Of a DNA stretch of 64,000 nt, positions 1 to 8,916 are shown piece by piece. The stretch comes from Mycobacterium sp. 4858 (GTDB taxonomy: Bacteria > Actinomycetota > Actinomycetes > Mycobacteriales > Mycobacteriaceae). Location: positions 372,001 through 436,000 of the forward strand of contig NZ_LT968775.1 in assembly GCF_900240975.1 (NCBI RefSeq). The letters run 5' to 3'. The position numbers and the translations under genes were made by a program. Within the stretch, counting starts at the first letter, position 1. Every line of letters starts with the position of its first letter. The notes beneath the pieces were generated by a model. It was given only the letters and a program-made list of their open reading frames with translations. It made no database searches and was not told where the DNA came from.

Positions 1-336
1 CTGGTCGGTGTGCTCAGCGTGCTGGCCGACAAGGACGTCCACGGCATCCTCGCCGCGCTCGAGCCGGCGTTCGATGCCGTCGTCGTGACCCAGAACGGGT
101 CGCCGCGGGCCCTGGACGTCGAGTCGCTGGCGTTGGCGGCGGGGGAGCGCTTCGGGCCCGACCGAGTCACCACCGCCGAGAACCTGCGCGACGCGATCGA
201 CGTCGCGACCGCCCTGGTCGACGACGCCACGGTGGCCGGGGACGCCGAGGCCTTCTCCGGCACGGGCATCGTCATCACCGGTTCGGTCGTCACCGCCGGG
301 GCCGCACGCACCCTGTTCGGCCGGGATCCGGAATGA
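1..336 (+). CDS. folC: Folylpolyglutamate/dihydrofolate synthase, 3' end only
   Basis: The window opens inside this gene; the reading frame is open from base 1 and ends at TGA 334-336, leaving about 111 C-terminal residues. They match the C-terminal Mur-ligase-type domain of FolC, which adds glutamates to folates in the cytoplasm. The residues include the typical end GTGIVITGSV followed by VTAGAARTLFG, which is the family's usual last strand and helix. The next gene starts inside this stop (ATGA overlap at 333), and the following genes correspond to Rv2446c and ndk, so the context is the mycobacterial folC locus. The ATP-binding and catalytic residues lie outside the window, so the call rests on the C-terminal tail and synteny. 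Confidence 0.88.
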   Translation: MVGVLSVLADKDVHGILAALEPAFDAVVVTQNGSPRALDVESLALAAGERFGPDRVTTAENLRDAIDVATALVDDATVAGDAEAFSGTGIVITGSVVTAGAARTLFGRDPE

Positions 337-683
337 CCGACCGCAACCGGGCTGACCCCTGGAGGAGCTTCGGCGCGGTGATGGCCGCGACGTTGTTCCT
401 GGAAGCGATCGTGGTGTTGCTGGCGATTCCGGTGGTGAGCGCGGTCGGCGGTGGACTGACGCCGGTGACGCTGGGTTACCTGATCGGCGTGGCGGCGCTG
501 CTCATCCTGCTGGGCGGGGTGCAGCGCAAACCCTGGGCGATCTGGGTGAACCTGGGCGTTCAACTGCTGCTCCTCGCCGGCTTCGCGGTGTATCCGGGAG
601 TGGGGTTCATCGGGGTGCTTTTCACCGGGTTGTGGGCCCTCATCGCGTACTTCCGGGCCGAGGTGCGGCGCCGCCAGGGGTAG
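333..683 (+). CDS. DUF4233 small membrane protein (Rv2446c-like)
   Basis: A 116-residue protein with four predicted membrane segments (about residues 14-36, 45-62, 68-84 and 88-106), no signal peptide and a basic C-terminal tail (RRRQG). It belongs to the DUF4233 family, found next to folC in mycobacteria; its function is unknown. The ATG overlaps the folC stop by four bases (ATGA), so translation is probably coupled and the two genes form one transcript. The positive-inside pattern suggests cytoplasmic N- and C-termini. The family assignment is by recalled similarity and position. Confidence 0.8.
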   Translation: MTDRNRADPWRSFGAVMAATLFLEAIVVLLAIPVVSAVGGGLTPVTLGYLIGVAALLILLGGVQRKPWAIWVNLGVQLLLLAGFAVYPGVGFIGVLFTGLWALIAYFRAEVRRRQG

Positions 684-736
684 GGCGGCCCCCCGACTGC
701 CGCGGCCGCCGCCCGGCCGATTCCCGCCCCGTTCTG

Positions 737-749
737 TACGCTGTCGGCC
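737..749 (+). promoter_or_regulatory. Candidate leaderless promoter of ndk
   Basis: TACGCT at 737-742 fits the mycobacterial -10 consensus TANNNT and lies exactly seven bases before the GTG start of ndk. There is no Shine-Dalgarno sequence in this gap. In mycobacteria this spacing usually means that transcription begins at the first base of the start codon. The motif and spacing are seen; the leaderless transcript is inferred. Confidence 0.5.
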
Positions 750-1160
750 GTGACCGAACGGACCCTGGTACTGATCAAGCCGGACGGCGTCGAGCGGCAG
801 CTGGTCGGGGAGATCATCAGCCGCATCGAGCGGAAGGGCCTGACCATTGCCGCGCTCGAGCTGCGGCGCGTCAGCGAGGACCTGGCCGCCCAGCATTACG
901 CCGAGCACGACGGCAAGCCGTTCTTCGGATCGCTGCTGGAGTTCATCACCTCGGGGCCGGTGGTGGCGGCGATCGTCGAGGGACCGCGCGCGATCGCCGC
1001 GTTTCGGCAGCTCGCGGGCGGCACCGACCCGGTGGACAAGGCGACCCCCGGCACGATCCGGGGCGATTTCGGGCTGGAGACCCAGTTCAACCTCGTGCAC
1101 GGGTCGGATTCGGCCGAGTCCGCAAAGCGCGAAATCGCGCTCTGGTTTCCCGACGCGTAG
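750..1160 (+). CDS. ndk: Nucleoside diphosphate kinase
   Basis: A 136-residue enzyme, the normal length for bacterial NDK, which transfers the gamma phosphate from ATP to other (d)NDPs through a phosphohistidine. The family landmarks are present: [12 protein letters not shown] at the N-terminus, the PGTIRGDF loop, and the active-site histidine in NLVHGSDS near residue 117. The GTG start is chosen because the protein then begins exactly at the family N-terminus and because a TANNNT motif sits seven bases upstream. The gene stands alone, with an intrinsic terminator after it. Confidence 0.96.
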   Translation: MTERTLVLIKPDGVERQLVGEIISRIERKGLTIAALELRRVSEDLAAQHYAEHDGKPFFGSLLEFITSGPVVAAIVEGPRAIAAFRQLAGGTDPVDKATPGTIRGDFGLETQFNLVHGSDSAESAKREIALWFPDA

Positions 1161-1181
1161 CGCCCAGCAAACGGGCCGCGC

Positions 1182-1203
1182 CACGCCGTTGACGGCGTGT
1201 TCG
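1182..1203 (+). terminator. Intrinsic terminator after ndk
   Basis: CACGCCGT at 182-189 of this kilobase pairs perfectly with ACGGCGTG at 192-199, giving a stem of six to eight GC-rich pairs, followed directly by TTT. It begins 22 bases after the ndk stop and separates ndk from the long leader of rne. Confidence 0.65.
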
Positions 1204-1486
1204 CTCGGGGGCGGCTTGGCTTGCCGAGTGATGTGGGATACTGATGGAGGGTGAACGTCGCCGGACCGGCGTCGGACACCCGAATGAAGACTTAGACAAG
1301 CGCGATCATCGCCACCCCGCGTTGGTGCGCGGCATGTCAGGCCGTCATTCAGCACGGCGCCGAGTGCGTTCTCCGCGAACCGCTCGGGGCGAGACCATCA
1401 CAAGCCCGGGGAAGTCACCCGGGCCCATAGCGAAGCCCTCGCGTGGCCGCGTCGCCATGACGCGCCCGGGGGCTTGAGGAGAATAC
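1204..1486 (+). promoter_or_regulatory. rne upstream region, probable long 5' UTR
   Basis: About 280 bases without a credible gene precede rne. A weak promoter-like pair is visible (TTGGCT 1217-1222 and GATACT 1238-1243, spacer only 15). If used, it would leave a 5' UTR of more than 230 nt. Several short GC hairpins are possible, for example around 1414-1431 (cccggggaagtcacccggg). A strong ribosome binding site, GAGGAG, ends six bases before the GTG of rne. Long rne leaders are known in mycobacteria and are autoregulatory in E. coli; a regulatory role here is inferred. Confidence 0.4.
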
Positions 1487-4333
1487 GTGGTAGACGGTGC
1501 ACCATCCGCAGAGTCATCCGAAGAGCCGACCCGGCACGACGAACTGCCTGACCGCCTGAGAGTTCATTCACTGGCACGCACGCTGGGGACCACCAGTAAG
1601 CGGGTGCTGGACGCGTTGAGCGCCCTCGACGGGCGCATCCGCAGCGCGCACTCCACCGTGGACCGCGACGACGCGGTGCGGGTACGCGATCTGCTGGCCG
1701 CCCAGCCCGACGCCGGTGCGGAGGACGCCCACGGCGCCGCCGTCGGCGGCGGGGAGGGCGACGAAGCCGCCGCGGAACCCGAATCGCGGCTGATGCTCGA
1801 GACCGCGGTGGAGCGGCCGCATTACATGCCGCTGTTCGTCGCGCCGCAGCCGCTGGAGGCGGACGAAGACGACGGGAACGCCGACGATGGCGCCGACTCC
1901 GACGACTCCGATGCCGACGACGAAGACGACGAGCAGGCCGATCGGCCGGCCAACCGTCGGCGGCGTCGTGGCCGCCGCGGCCGCGGCCGCGGCCGCGGTG
2001 AGCAGGGCGGACCGGACAACCAGAACGACGCCGGTGACGACGAAGAGCCCCAGCGGCGCCAGAAGGCGGGCCGCGGCGACACCTCCGACACCGAGGACGG
2101 CGACGACGAAGAGGGCTCCGACTATTCGGACTCCGATGACTCCGACACCGGTGACGACGGTTCGGCGGAGGGCGCCAGCCGTCGCCGCCGCAGGCGCCGG
2201 CGGCGCAAGTCGGGCTCCGGTGACGACGGCGACGAGAGCCCCTCGCCCGACGACCCCCCCAACACCGTGGTGCACGAGCGCCCGCCCCGCAGCGGCAAGA
2301 ACGGCGGCGATGGCGGCAACGGCTCGTCGAACGCCGAGATCAAGGGCATCGACGGCTCCACCAGGCTGGAGGCCAAGCGGCAACGGCGCCGCGACGGGCG
2401 CGGCGCGGGGCGGCGCGGGCCGCCGGTACTGACCGAGGCGGAGTTCCTGGCGCGCCGCGAGGCCGTCGAACGGATCATGGTCGTGCGCGACCGCGTCCGT
2501 ACGGAGCCGCCGCACCAGGGGGCGCGGTACACCCAGATCGCGGTGCTCGAGGACGGCATCGTCGTCGAGCACTTCGTGACGTCGGCCGCATCCGCCTCGC
2601 TGGTCGGCAACATCTACCTCGGGATCGTGCAGAACGTCCTGCCCTCGATGGAGGCGGCGTTCGTCGACATCGGCCGCGGCCGCAACGGCGTGCTCTACGC
2701 CGGCGAGGTCAACTGGGAGGCGGCGGGGCTGGGCGGGTCCGACCGCAAGATCGAACAGGCGCTCAAACCGGGCGACTACGTCGTGGTCCAGGTCAGCAAG
2801 GACCCCGTCGGGCACAAGGGCGCCCGGCTGACCACCCAGGTGTCGCTGGCCGGCCGGTACCTGGTCTACGTGCCGGGCGCGTCGTCGACGGGGATCAGCC
2901 GCAAGCTGCCCGACACCGAACGGCAGCGGCTCAAGGAGATCCTGCGCGAGGTGGTTCCCTCCGATGCCGGGGTGATCATCCGCACGGCCTCCGAGGGCGT
3001 CAAAGAGGACGACATCCGCAACGACGTCACCCGGCTGCAGGAGCGCTGGAAGCAGATCGAGGCCAAGGCGACCGAGATCAGTGAGAAGGCCGCCGGTGCG
3101 GCGGTCGCGCTCTACGAAGAGCCCGACGTGCTGGTCAAGGTCATCCGCGACCTGTTCAACGAGGACTTCGCGGGCCTGATCGTCTCCGGCGACGAGGCGT
3201 GGACGACGATCACCGACTATGTGAATTCCGTTGCGCCCGATCTGGTTTCGAAGCTGAACAAGTATGAGCCGCCCAGCGGCCCGGATGGTCAGGCCGGCCC
3301 CGACGTCTTCGCGGTGCACCGCATCGACGAGCAACTGGCCAAGGCGATGGAGCGCAAGGTCTGGCTGCCGTCGGGAGGCACGCTGGTGATCGACCGGACC
3401 GAGGCCATGACCGTGGTCGACGTCAACACCGGCAAGTTCACCGGCTCCGGCGGCAATCTCGAACAGACCGTCACCAAGAACAACCTCGAGGCGGCCGAGG
3501 AGATCGTGCGCCAACTGCGGCTGCGCGACATCGGCGGCATCGTGGTCATCGACTTCATCGACATGGTCCTCGAGTCCAACCGCGACCTGGTGCTGCGGCG
3601 GCTTACCGAGGCGTTGGCCCGCGACCGCACCCGCCATCAGGTGTCCGAGGTGACGTCGCTGGGCCTGGTCCAGCTGACCCGCAAGCGGCTGGGTACCGGG
3701 CTGATCGAGGCTTTCTCCACGTCGTGCACCCACTGCGGCGGCCGGGGAATCGTGCTGCACACCGACCCGGTGGACTCGACCCCCTCCAATGGGCGCAAGT
3801 CGGAGTCCGGGGGTCGCCGCGGCAGGCGCTCCAAGAAGAAGGGGGCCGAGGAGCCGTCGGAACAGCCCATCGTGGCCAAGGTGCCCGCGCACGCCCCCGG
3901 CGAGCACCCGATGTTCAAGGCGATGGCCGCCGGCGGAACTGCGGTCCGCGACGACGAGGAATCCGACGAGGCCGCCGAGGAAGCGACCACCGAGTTCGAC
4001 GAGCAGAAGCCGGCGGACGCGGCCGACATGGAGGACGCCGACCAGGAGGACTTCGAGGAGTCTGACGAAGACACCGACGACGACACCGACGAAGACACCG
4101 ACGAAGAGGCCGACGACGATCTCGATGACGACGACGAGGACCTCGATGACGAGGAGGACCTGGGCGACGACGACGAAGACCTCGAGATGGACGACGACGA
4201 CCTGGACGTCGAGGATGACTCCGACTCGGACTCCGACGACGGGCCCGAGTCGTCCGGCGAGGCCGGGTTCGGGCGTCCGCGGCGCCGCCGGGCGGCGGGC
4301 CGGCCGGCCGGCCCGCCGATCCACGTGGACTGA
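1487..4333 (+). CDS. rne: Ribonuclease E/G family endoribonuclease
   Basis: A 948-residue endonuclease that begins bulk mRNA decay and matures rRNA. The N-terminal third and the C-terminal tail are low-complexity: alternating acidic (D/E) blocks and arginine-rich blocks such as RRRRRGRR. This is as in other actinobacterial RNase E, where the catalytic domain sits in the middle. An S1-like RNA-binding region lies at about residues 345-440. The catalytic metal aspartates are in VVDVNTGKF (about 645) and VIDFIDM (about 688). The Zn-link cysteines are in CTHCGG (about 747). Start: GTG with GAGGAG just upstream. The C-terminal stretch of about 100 residues is almost entirely D and E. Cytoplasmic, and probably the scaffold of a degradosome. 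Confidence 0.95.
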   Translation: MVDGAPSAESSEEPTRHDELPDRLRVHSLARTLGTTSKRVLDALSALDGRIRSAHSTVDRDDAVRVRDLLAAQPDAGAEDAHGAAVGGGEGDEAAAEPESRLMLETAVERPHYMPLFVAPQPLEADEDDGNADDGADSDDSDADDEDDEQADRPANRRRRRGRRGRGRGRGEQGGPDNQNDAGDDEEPQRRQKAGRGDTSDTEDGDDEEGSDYSDSDDSDTGDDGSAEGASRRRRRRRRRKSGSGDDGDESPSPDDPPNTVVHERPPRSGKNGGDGGNGSSNAEIKGIDGSTRLEAKRQRRRDGRGAGRRGPPVLTEAEFLARREAVERIMVVRDRVRTEPPHQGARYTQIAVLEDGIVVEHFVTSAASASLVGNIYLGIVQNVLPSMEAAFVDIGRGRNGVLYAGEVNWEAAGLGGSDRKIEQALKPGDYVVVQVSKDPVGHKGARLTTQVSLAGRYLVYVPGASSTGISRKLPDTERQRLKEILREVVPSDAGVIIRTASEGVKEDDIRNDVTRLQERWKQIEAKATEISEKAAGAAVALYEEPDVLVKVIRDLFNEDFAGLIVSGDEAWTTITDYVNSVAPDLVSKLNKYEPPSGPDGQAGPDVFAVHRIDEQLAKAMERKVWLPSGGTLVIDRTEAMTVVDVNTGKFTGSGGNLEQTVTKNNLEAAEEIVRQLRLRDIGGIVVIDFIDMVLESNRDLVLRRLTEALARDRTRHQVSEVTSLGLVQLTRKRLGTGLIEAFSTSCTHCGGRGIVLHTDPVDSTPSNGRKSESGGRRGRRSKKKGAEEPSEQPIVAKVPAHAPGEHPMFKAMAAGGTAVRDDEESDEAAEEATTEFDEQKPADAADMEDADQEDFEESDEDTDDDTDEDTDEEADDDLDDDDEDLDDEEDLGDDDEDLEMDDDDLDVEDDSDSDSDDGPESSGEAGFGRPRRRRAAGRPAGPPIHVD

Positions 4334-4344
4334 CCTGGCCCGGT

Positions 4345-4374
4345 TTGACCCTGTAGCCGCTGGTCAAGTACCCT
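4345..4374 (+). promoter_or_regulatory. Promoter of the rplU-rpmA operon
   Basis: TTGACC at 4345-4350 and TACCCT at 4369-4374 are separated by 18 bases, a good match to the mycobacterial SigA-type consensus. The start of transcription would be near 4381, giving a leader of about 155 nt before rplU. The leader has a purine-rich stretch ending in GGCAGGAG upstream of the rplU start. I see no recognisable ribosomal protein binding structure in it. Confidence 0.6.
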
Positions 4375-4536
4375 AGGACAGTTGTCGCCAGGCCGTGTGG
4401 ACTTTGGCCGGCGACAGCGGGCCACCGGGCAATCGGAGTGGACCCGCAACCCAGACCCACTGAGCTCACCGCCGGTGGCTCGCGCGCGACAGAGCCGAAG
4501 AAGCGGCTGAGCAGAGGAAAGAAGGCAGGAGCAACG

Positions 4537-4848
4537 ATGGCGACCTACGCAATCGTCAAGACGGGCGGCAAGCAGTACAAGGTCGCCGTCGGGGACGTGG
4601 TCAAGGTCGAAAAGCTCGACTCCGACCCGGGCGCGAACGTGTCGCTGCCCGTGACCCTGGTCGTGGACGGCGCGAAGGTCACCACCGACGCCGCCGCGCT
4701 GGCCAAGGTGGCGGTGACGGGCGAGGTGCTCGAGCACACCAAGGGCCCCAAGATCCGTATCCACAAGTTCAGGAACAAGACCGGCTACCACAAGCGTCAG
4801 GGACACCGTCAGCAGCTGACGGTCCTGAAGGTCACCGGAATCAAGTGA
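4537..4848 (+). CDS. rplU: 50S ribosomal protein L21
   Basis: A 103-residue bL21, the family's usual size. The N-terminus [16 protein letters not shown] and the C-terminal [16 protein letters not shown] are diagnostic. L21 binds 23S rRNA with L20. The ATG is preceded by AGGAG at a good distance. rpmA follows 47 bases downstream with no terminator between, so rplU-rpmA are co-transcribed and obg probably follows in the same operon, the standard bacterial arrangement. Confidence 0.98.
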   Translation: MATYAIVKTGGKQYKVAVGDVVKVEKLDSDPGANVSLPVTLVVDGAKVTTDAAALAKVAVTGEVLEHTKGPKIRIHKFRNKTGYHKRQGHRQQLTVLKVTGIK

Positions 4849-4895
4849 TGAGCCGTCAGGCGAAGAACAGACAAGACTGAGCGGAGACCACATAA

Positions 4896-5150
4896 ATGGC
4901 ACACAAGAAGGGCGCTTCCAGCTCGCGCAACGGTCGCGATTCCGCCGCTCAGCGGCTGGGCGTCAAGCGATTCGGCGGCCAGATCGTCAAGGCGGGCGAG
5001 ATCATCGTGCGTCAGCGCGGCACCAAGTTCCACCCCGGTCTGAACGTCGGGCGTGGCGGCGACGACACGTTGTTCGCCAAGGCTGCCGGCGCCGTCGAGT
5101 TCGGCATCAAGCGCGGACGCAAAACCGTCAGCATCACGCCCCAGGTCTAG
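4896..5150 (+). CDS. rpmA: 50S ribosomal protein L27
   Basis: An 84-residue bL27 beginning [16 protein letters not shown], with the conserved [12 protein letters not shown] and GTKFHPG segments. L27 reaches the peptidyl-transferase centre with its N-terminal tail. There is no cleavable Firmicutes-type N-terminal extension, so the tail begins directly after the initiator Met. A GGAG lies upstream of the start. Operon with rplU and probably obg. Confidence 0.98.
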   Translation: MAHKKGASSSRNGRDSAAQRLGVKRFGGQIVKAGEIIVRQRGTKFHPGLNVGRGGDDTLFAKAAGAVEFGIKRGRKTVSITPQV

Positions 5151-5248
5151 CCTCGCGAGCCGGGGCATCGCGCCCCGCGCGGGAAAACGCTGCGGCGGCT
5201 TCTCGAGGTGTTGTCGCCCGGGCGTGACTTTCGAAGGGCTGGTATCTG

Positions 5249-6790
5249 ATGCCTCGATTCGTCGATCGGGTCGTCATCCACGCGCGTGCGGGTTCCGGCG
5301 GTAACGGCTGCGCGTCGGTCCACCGCGAGAAGTTCAAGCCGCTGGGCGGTCCCGACGGCGGCAACGGTGGCCGCGGCGGCAGCATCGTGTTCGTCGTCGA
5401 TCCGCAGGTGCACACCCTGTTGGACTTCCACTTCCATCCGCACGTCACCGCCCCGTCGGGCAAACAGGGCATGGGCAACAACCGTGACGGAGCGGCGGGC
5501 ACGGATCTAGAAGTCAAAGTCCCCGACGGCACCGTCGTCTTGGACGAAAACGGCCGGCTGCTGGCCGATCTGGTGGGAGCGGGCACCCGCTTCGAAGCGG
5601 CGGCCGGCGGCCGTGGCGGGCTGGGCAACGCGGCGCTGGCGTCGCGCGCCCGCAAGGCTCCCGGCTTCGCGCTGCTCGGCGAACCGGGCGAAGCGCGAGA
5701 CCTCACGCTGGAGCTCAAGACTGTCGCCGACGCCGGTCTCATCGGGTTTCCCTCGGCCGGCAAATCGTCACTGGTGTCGGCGATCTCGGCGGCCAAACCG
5801 AAGATCGCGGACTATCCGTTCACGACGCTGGTGCCCAATCTCGGGGTGGTGTCGGCCGGCGAGCACACGTTCACGGTCGCCGACGTGCCGGGCCTCATCC
5901 CCGGCGCATCGCAGGGCCGCGGCCTGGGTCTGGACTTCCTGCGGCACATTGAGCGCTGCGCCGTGCTGGTGCACGTCGTCGACTGCGCCACGTCGGAGCC
6001 GGGCCGCGACCCCATCTCCGACATCGACGCGCTGGAAGCCGAACTCACCGCGTATACCCCCACCCTGCGGGGCGACACGACTTTGGGCGACCTCGCCGAG
6101 CGGCCCCGCGCGGTGGTGCTCAACAAGATCGACGTACCCGAGGCGCGGGAGCTCGCCGAATTCGTCCGCGACGAGATCGCCGAGCGCGGCTGGCCGGTGT
6201 TCGAAGTGTCGACGGTGTCGCGGGAAGGATTGCAGCCGTTGATCTTCGGGCTCTGGCGGATGATCTCGGAATACAACGCCGCCCGGCCGCAGGCAGTGCC
6301 GCGCCGGCCGGTCATCCGCCCGGTTCCCGTCGACGACAGCGGCTTCACGGTTGAGCCGGACGGGGAGGGTGGCTTCGTGGTCAGCGGCGCCCGGCCGCAG
6401 CGGTGGGTTCGGCAGACCAACTTCGACAACGACGAAGCCGTCGGCTATCTCGCCGACCGGCTGGCCCGGCTGGGCGTCGAGGAGGAACTGTTGCGGCTGG
6501 GCGCCCAACCCGGGTGCGCCGTGACCATCGGGGACATGACGTTCGACTGGGAGCCCCAAACACCTGCGGGACAACACGTTGCGATGTCCGGCAGAGGCAC
6601 CGACGTGCGACTGGAACGCACTGAGCGCGCCGGCGCCGCGGAGCGCAAGGCGGCCCGCCGTCAGCGGCGCGCCGGCGACGATGCAGTGGGGGTACCTCCC
6701 GCTTGCGGGGGACGCAGCGATGCGGAGGGGGCACCTCCCGCTTGCGGGGGAGAGCGGCGCAGAACCAGAGAACGCGGGGACGAGTCGTGA
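5249..6790 (+). CDS. obg: Obg/CgtA GTPase
   Basis: A 513-residue ribosome-associated GTPase acting in 50S assembly. Domains: glycine-rich Obg fold (1-157, starting [20 protein letters not shown]), G domain with P-loop GFPSAGKSS near 165, switch [14 protein letters not shown] and SxxS-type G5, and a C-terminal OCT domain to about 450. The last 60 residues are an unstructured basic tail. Within it, two copies of a 24-bp repeat (see 6688 and 6727) are translated as [10 protein letters not shown] and [10 protein letters not shown], so the extension is repeat-derived and lineage-specific. The stop overlaps the proB GTG (GTGA), so proB is coupled to it. Confidence 0.97.
   Translation: MPRFVDRVVIHARAGSGGNGCASVHREKFKPLGGPDGGNGGRGGSIVFVVDPQVHTLLDFHFHPHVTAPSGKQGMGNNRDGAAGTDLEVKVPDGTVVLDENGRLLADLVGAGTRFEAAAGGRGGLGNAALASRARKAPGFALLGEPGEARDLTLELKTVADAGLIGFPSAGKSSLVSAISAAKPKIADYPFTTLVPNLGVVSAGEHTFTVADVPGLIPGASQGRGLGLDFLRHIERCAVLVHVVDCATSEPGRDPISDIDALEAELTAYTPTLRGDTTLGDLAERPRAVVLNKIDVPEARELAEFVRDEIAERGWPVFEVSTVSREGLQPLIFGLWRMISEYNAARPQAVPRRPVIRPVPVDDSGFTVEPDGEGGFVVSGARPQRWVRQTNFDNDEAVGYLADRLARLGVEEELLRLGAQPGCAVTIGDMTFDWEPQTPAGQHVAMSGRGTDVRLERTERAGAAERKAARRQRRAGDDAVGVPPACGGRSDAEGAPPACGGERRRTRERGDES
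6688..6711 (+). repeat. 24-bp G/C palindromic-core repeat, copy 1 (in obg)
   Basis: The sequence reads GGGGGT, ACCTCCCGCTTGCGGGGG. Its core CCCGCTTGCGGG is an imperfect inverted repeat able to form a small hairpin. It differs by one base (T for C at position 6) from copy 2, 39 bases downstream, and from the inverted copy at 30728. It lies inside the obg reading frame and is translated. The function is unknown; the copies look like a dispersed mycobacterial small repeat. Confidence 0.75.
6727..6750 (+). repeat. 24-bp repeat, copy 2 (in obg)
   Basis: GGGGGC followed by ACCTCCCGCTTGCGGGGG. It starts exactly 39 bases (13 codons) after copy 1, so both copies keep the same reading frame and encode near-identical peptides (PPACGG). 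It is an exact match to the reverse complement of 30728-30751. Confidence 0.75.
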
Positions 6791-7890
6791 CCCCGCACCG
6801 CGAGGCGATCCGCACCGCGCGCAGCCTGGTGGTCAAGATCGGGACCAACGCGCTGACCACCCCGTCCGGGGTATTCGACGCCGGCCGGCTGGCCGGGCTG
6901 GCCGACGCCATCGAGTCGCGCATGAAGGCGGGCACCGATGTCGTCATCGTCTCGTCGGGCGCCATCGCCGCCGGCATCGAACCGCTCGGCTTGACCCGTC
7001 GCCCCAAGGATCTGGCGACCAAGCAGGCCGCGGCCAGCGTCGGGCAGGTCGCGCTGGTGAACGCGTGGAGCGCGGCGTTCGCGCGGTACGGTCGCACGGT
7101 CGGCCAGGTGCTGCTGACCGCGCACGACATCTCCATGCGGGCGCAGCACACGAACGCCCAGCGCACCCTGGACCGGCTGCGGGCCCTGCACGCGGTCGCG
7201 ATCGTCAACGAGAACGACACGGTGGCCACCAACGAGATCCGGTTCGGCGACAACGATCGCCTCTCGGCGCTGGTGGCTCACCTGGTCGGCGCCGAAGCCC
7301 TGGTGTTGCTCTCCGACATCGACGGGCTCTACGACGCCGATCCGCGAAAGACCAAGGGCGCCAAGTTCATTGCCGAGGTATCCGGAGCGGACGATCTGAT
7401 CGGGGTGGTCGCGGGCCCCGGCAGCGACCTGGGGACCGGCGGAATGGTATCGAAGATGTCCTCGGCGCTACTGGCCGCCGACGCCGGGGTGCCGGTCCTG
7501 CTCGCCGCCGCGGCCGACGCTGGCACCGCGCTGAGCGATGCCTCGGTCGGCACGGTGTTCGCCGCACGGCCACAACGGATGTCGGCGCGGCGGTTCTGGC
7601 TGCGCTATGCCGCCGAGGCGGCCGGTGCGCTGACGCTCGACGAGGGTGCGGTGCGCGCGGTGCTGGCGCAGCGCCGCTCGCTGCTGCCCGCCGGCATCAC
7701 CGGGGTGTCGGGCCGGTTCTATGCGGGAGACGTCGTCGAATTGCGCGGCCCCGACGCGGCCATGGTGGCCCGCGGTGTGGTGGCCTACGACGCCACCGAA
7801 CTGGCGACCATGATCGGAAGGTCGACCTCCGAGCTGCCGGGTGAGCTGCGCCGGCCCGCGGTACACGCCGACGACCTGGTGGCGGTGTAA
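6787..7890 (+). CDS. proB: Glutamate 5-kinase
   Basis: A 367-residue enzyme that makes glutamyl-5-phosphate, the first step of proline synthesis and the step normally feedback-inhibited by proline. An amino-acid-kinase domain (1-260) carries [21 protein letters not shown] and [20 protein letters not shown]-terminal PUA domain follows (about 280-360). The GTG start is chosen because it overlaps the obg stop and gives the normal N-terminus; an earlier in-frame start would add a basic tail derived from obg. Its partner proA is at 27078. Confidence 0.96.
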   Translation: MTPHREAIRTARSLVVKIGTNALTTPSGVFDAGRLAGLADAIESRMKAGTDVVIVSSGAIAAGIEPLGLTRRPKDLATKQAAASVGQVALVNAWSAAFARYGRTVGQVLLTAHDISMRAQHTNAQRTLDRLRALHAVAIVNENDTVATNEIRFGDNDRLSALVAHLVGAEALVLLSDIDGLYDADPRKTKGAKFIAEVSGADDLIGVVAGPGSDLGTGGMVSKMSSALLAADAGVPVLLAAAADAGTALSDASVGTVFAARPQRMSARRFWLRYAAEAAGALTLDEGAVRAVLAQRRSLLPAGITGVSGRFYAGDVVELRGPDAAMVARGVVAYDATELATMIGRSTSELPGELRRPAVHADDLVAV

Positions 7891-7895
7891 GCCCG

Positions 7896-8321
7896 TCAGC
7901 TGAACGGGTTGCTGTTGTCCTGCCACGCCGCCGATTCCGGGCGCGGCCCGAAACGGCGCGCGTAATCCTCGTGCATCTTCGCTTGTTTCTTGTTCTTGAT
8001 CACGTCGACCAGGTTCGGGTCGAGGCCGTGCTGCGCCAGCCGGTGTCGACGCCAAACCTTGTTCAGCGCAAGCGAGATGAGCAGTGCCCAGATGTAGAGC
8101 GGCACCGTCATCTCGCTATGCACATACAGCGAAGCGGGCAGTAGCCAGAAGGGCGCGAGAACGAACAGCGGTGGTATGGCCCACCGGATCATGTGCCGGC
8201 GCACGGCGCCCTTGCCCGCCAGGTCGTTGGCGACCCAGTCGCGCATCGAGCTGGGCAGGGTCCGGCCGTAGGAATAGGCGATGTGTTGCCAAATGTTGGG
8301 TTTGGTCTTGGCGGTGGTCAT
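7896..8321 (-). CDS. DUF5313 family membrane protein
   Basis: A 141-residue protein with the DUF5313 hallmarks: a start region PNIWQHIAYSYGR, the segment MRDWVANDLAG, two membrane helices (about 55-75 and 80-100), then WRRHRLAQHGLDPN and a C-terminal PRPESAAWQ. The family is mycobacterial and of unknown function. AGGAG precedes the ATG. The gene follows the marR-family gene by 19 bases on the same strand, so it is probably the regulator's operon partner and under its control. It converges with proB (five bases between the stops). Confidence 0.8.
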   Translation of the reverse strand: MTTAKTKPNIWQHIAYSYGRTLPSSMRDWVANDLAGKGAVRRHMIRWAIPPLFVLAPFWLLPASLYVHSEMTVPLYIWALLISLALNKVWRRHRLAQHGLDPNLVDVIKNKKQAKMHEDYARRFGPRPESAAWQDNSNPFS

Positions 8322-8340
8322 GGCGGCTCCTATGAGGGGG

Positions 8341-8832
8341 TCAGGACTGCAATGCGCCCGCTGCCAAGGCGGCCGCGTTGATGCGGGTGAGCACCTGATG
8401 CAGGTGCCGAAGTTCGTCGATGTCGACACCGAGACGCTCGACCACGGCGGGCGGAATCTTGCACGCACGCCGACGTAGGGCGGTGCCGCTGTCGGTGAGT
8501 TTGACTTCGGTGGAGCGCTCATCGACGGTGCTTCGTGTACGGGTGATCAGACCGAGGGCCTCCAAGCGCTTGAGCATCGGCGACAGCGTGGCCGAATCCA
8601 TCTGCAGCGTGGCTGCGATCTCCTTGACCGACAGCGGTTTGCGCTGCCCCGGCGCCGATTTCTGATGATCCCAGAGCGTCAGCATCACCAGATACTGGGG
8701 ATGGGTCAGCCCCAACGGCTCCAGCAGCGGCCGGTAGACCGCCAACACGGCGCGGTTGGTCACGCTCAGCGCGAAACAGACCTGCTGTTCCAGGGAAAGC
8801 GGGTCGATGTCGGGCGCGGCCGGCGATGCCAT
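8341..8832 (-). CDS. MarR-family transcriptional regulator
   Basis: About 163 residues with a winged helix-turn-helix. The recognition part is SVKEIAATLQMDSATLSPMLKRLEALGLITR, followed by a wing with RSTVDERSTEVKLT, the classical MarR DER motif, and dimerisation helices at both ends. It is first gene of an operon with the DUF5313 gene. The ATG at 8832 falls at the edge of a perfect inverted repeat (8832-8852), suggesting autoregulation; an in-frame ATG at 8862 would place the repeat inside the gene and is less likely. The ligand is unknown; the family often responds to phenolic compounds or oxidants. Confidence 0.85.
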   Translation of the reverse strand: MASPAAPDIDPLSLEQQVCFALSVTNRAVLAVYRPLLEPLGLTHPQYLVMLTLWDHQKSAPGQRKPLSVKEIAATLQMDSATLSPMLKRLEALGLITRTRSTVDERSTEVKLTDSGTALRRRACKIPPAVVERLGVDIDELRHLHQVLTRINAAALAAGALQS

Positions 8833-8852
8833 ATTCGCATGGTACGCGAATA
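8832..8852. promoter_or_regulatory. Probable operator of the MarR-family regulator
   Basis: TATTCGC (8832-8838) and GCGAATA (8846-8852) form a perfect inverted repeat with a seven-base spacer, centred directly upstream of the regulator's start codon. Size and placement fit a MarR dimer site covering the -10 region. Binding is inferred. Confidence 0.5.
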
Positions 8853-8916
8853 GATAGGGCACTAACTATGTTGTTCCGGTCACAGGGCTGGTTATGCCCG
8901 CCGGGCCACTGCCGCA

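Noticed and set aside
1568..4324. A 918-codon open frame antisense to rne
   Set aside because: It mirrors rne codon by codon in a GC-rich sequence, has no ribosome site and its low-complexity valine/leucine runs are the complement of the acidic repeats of RNase E.
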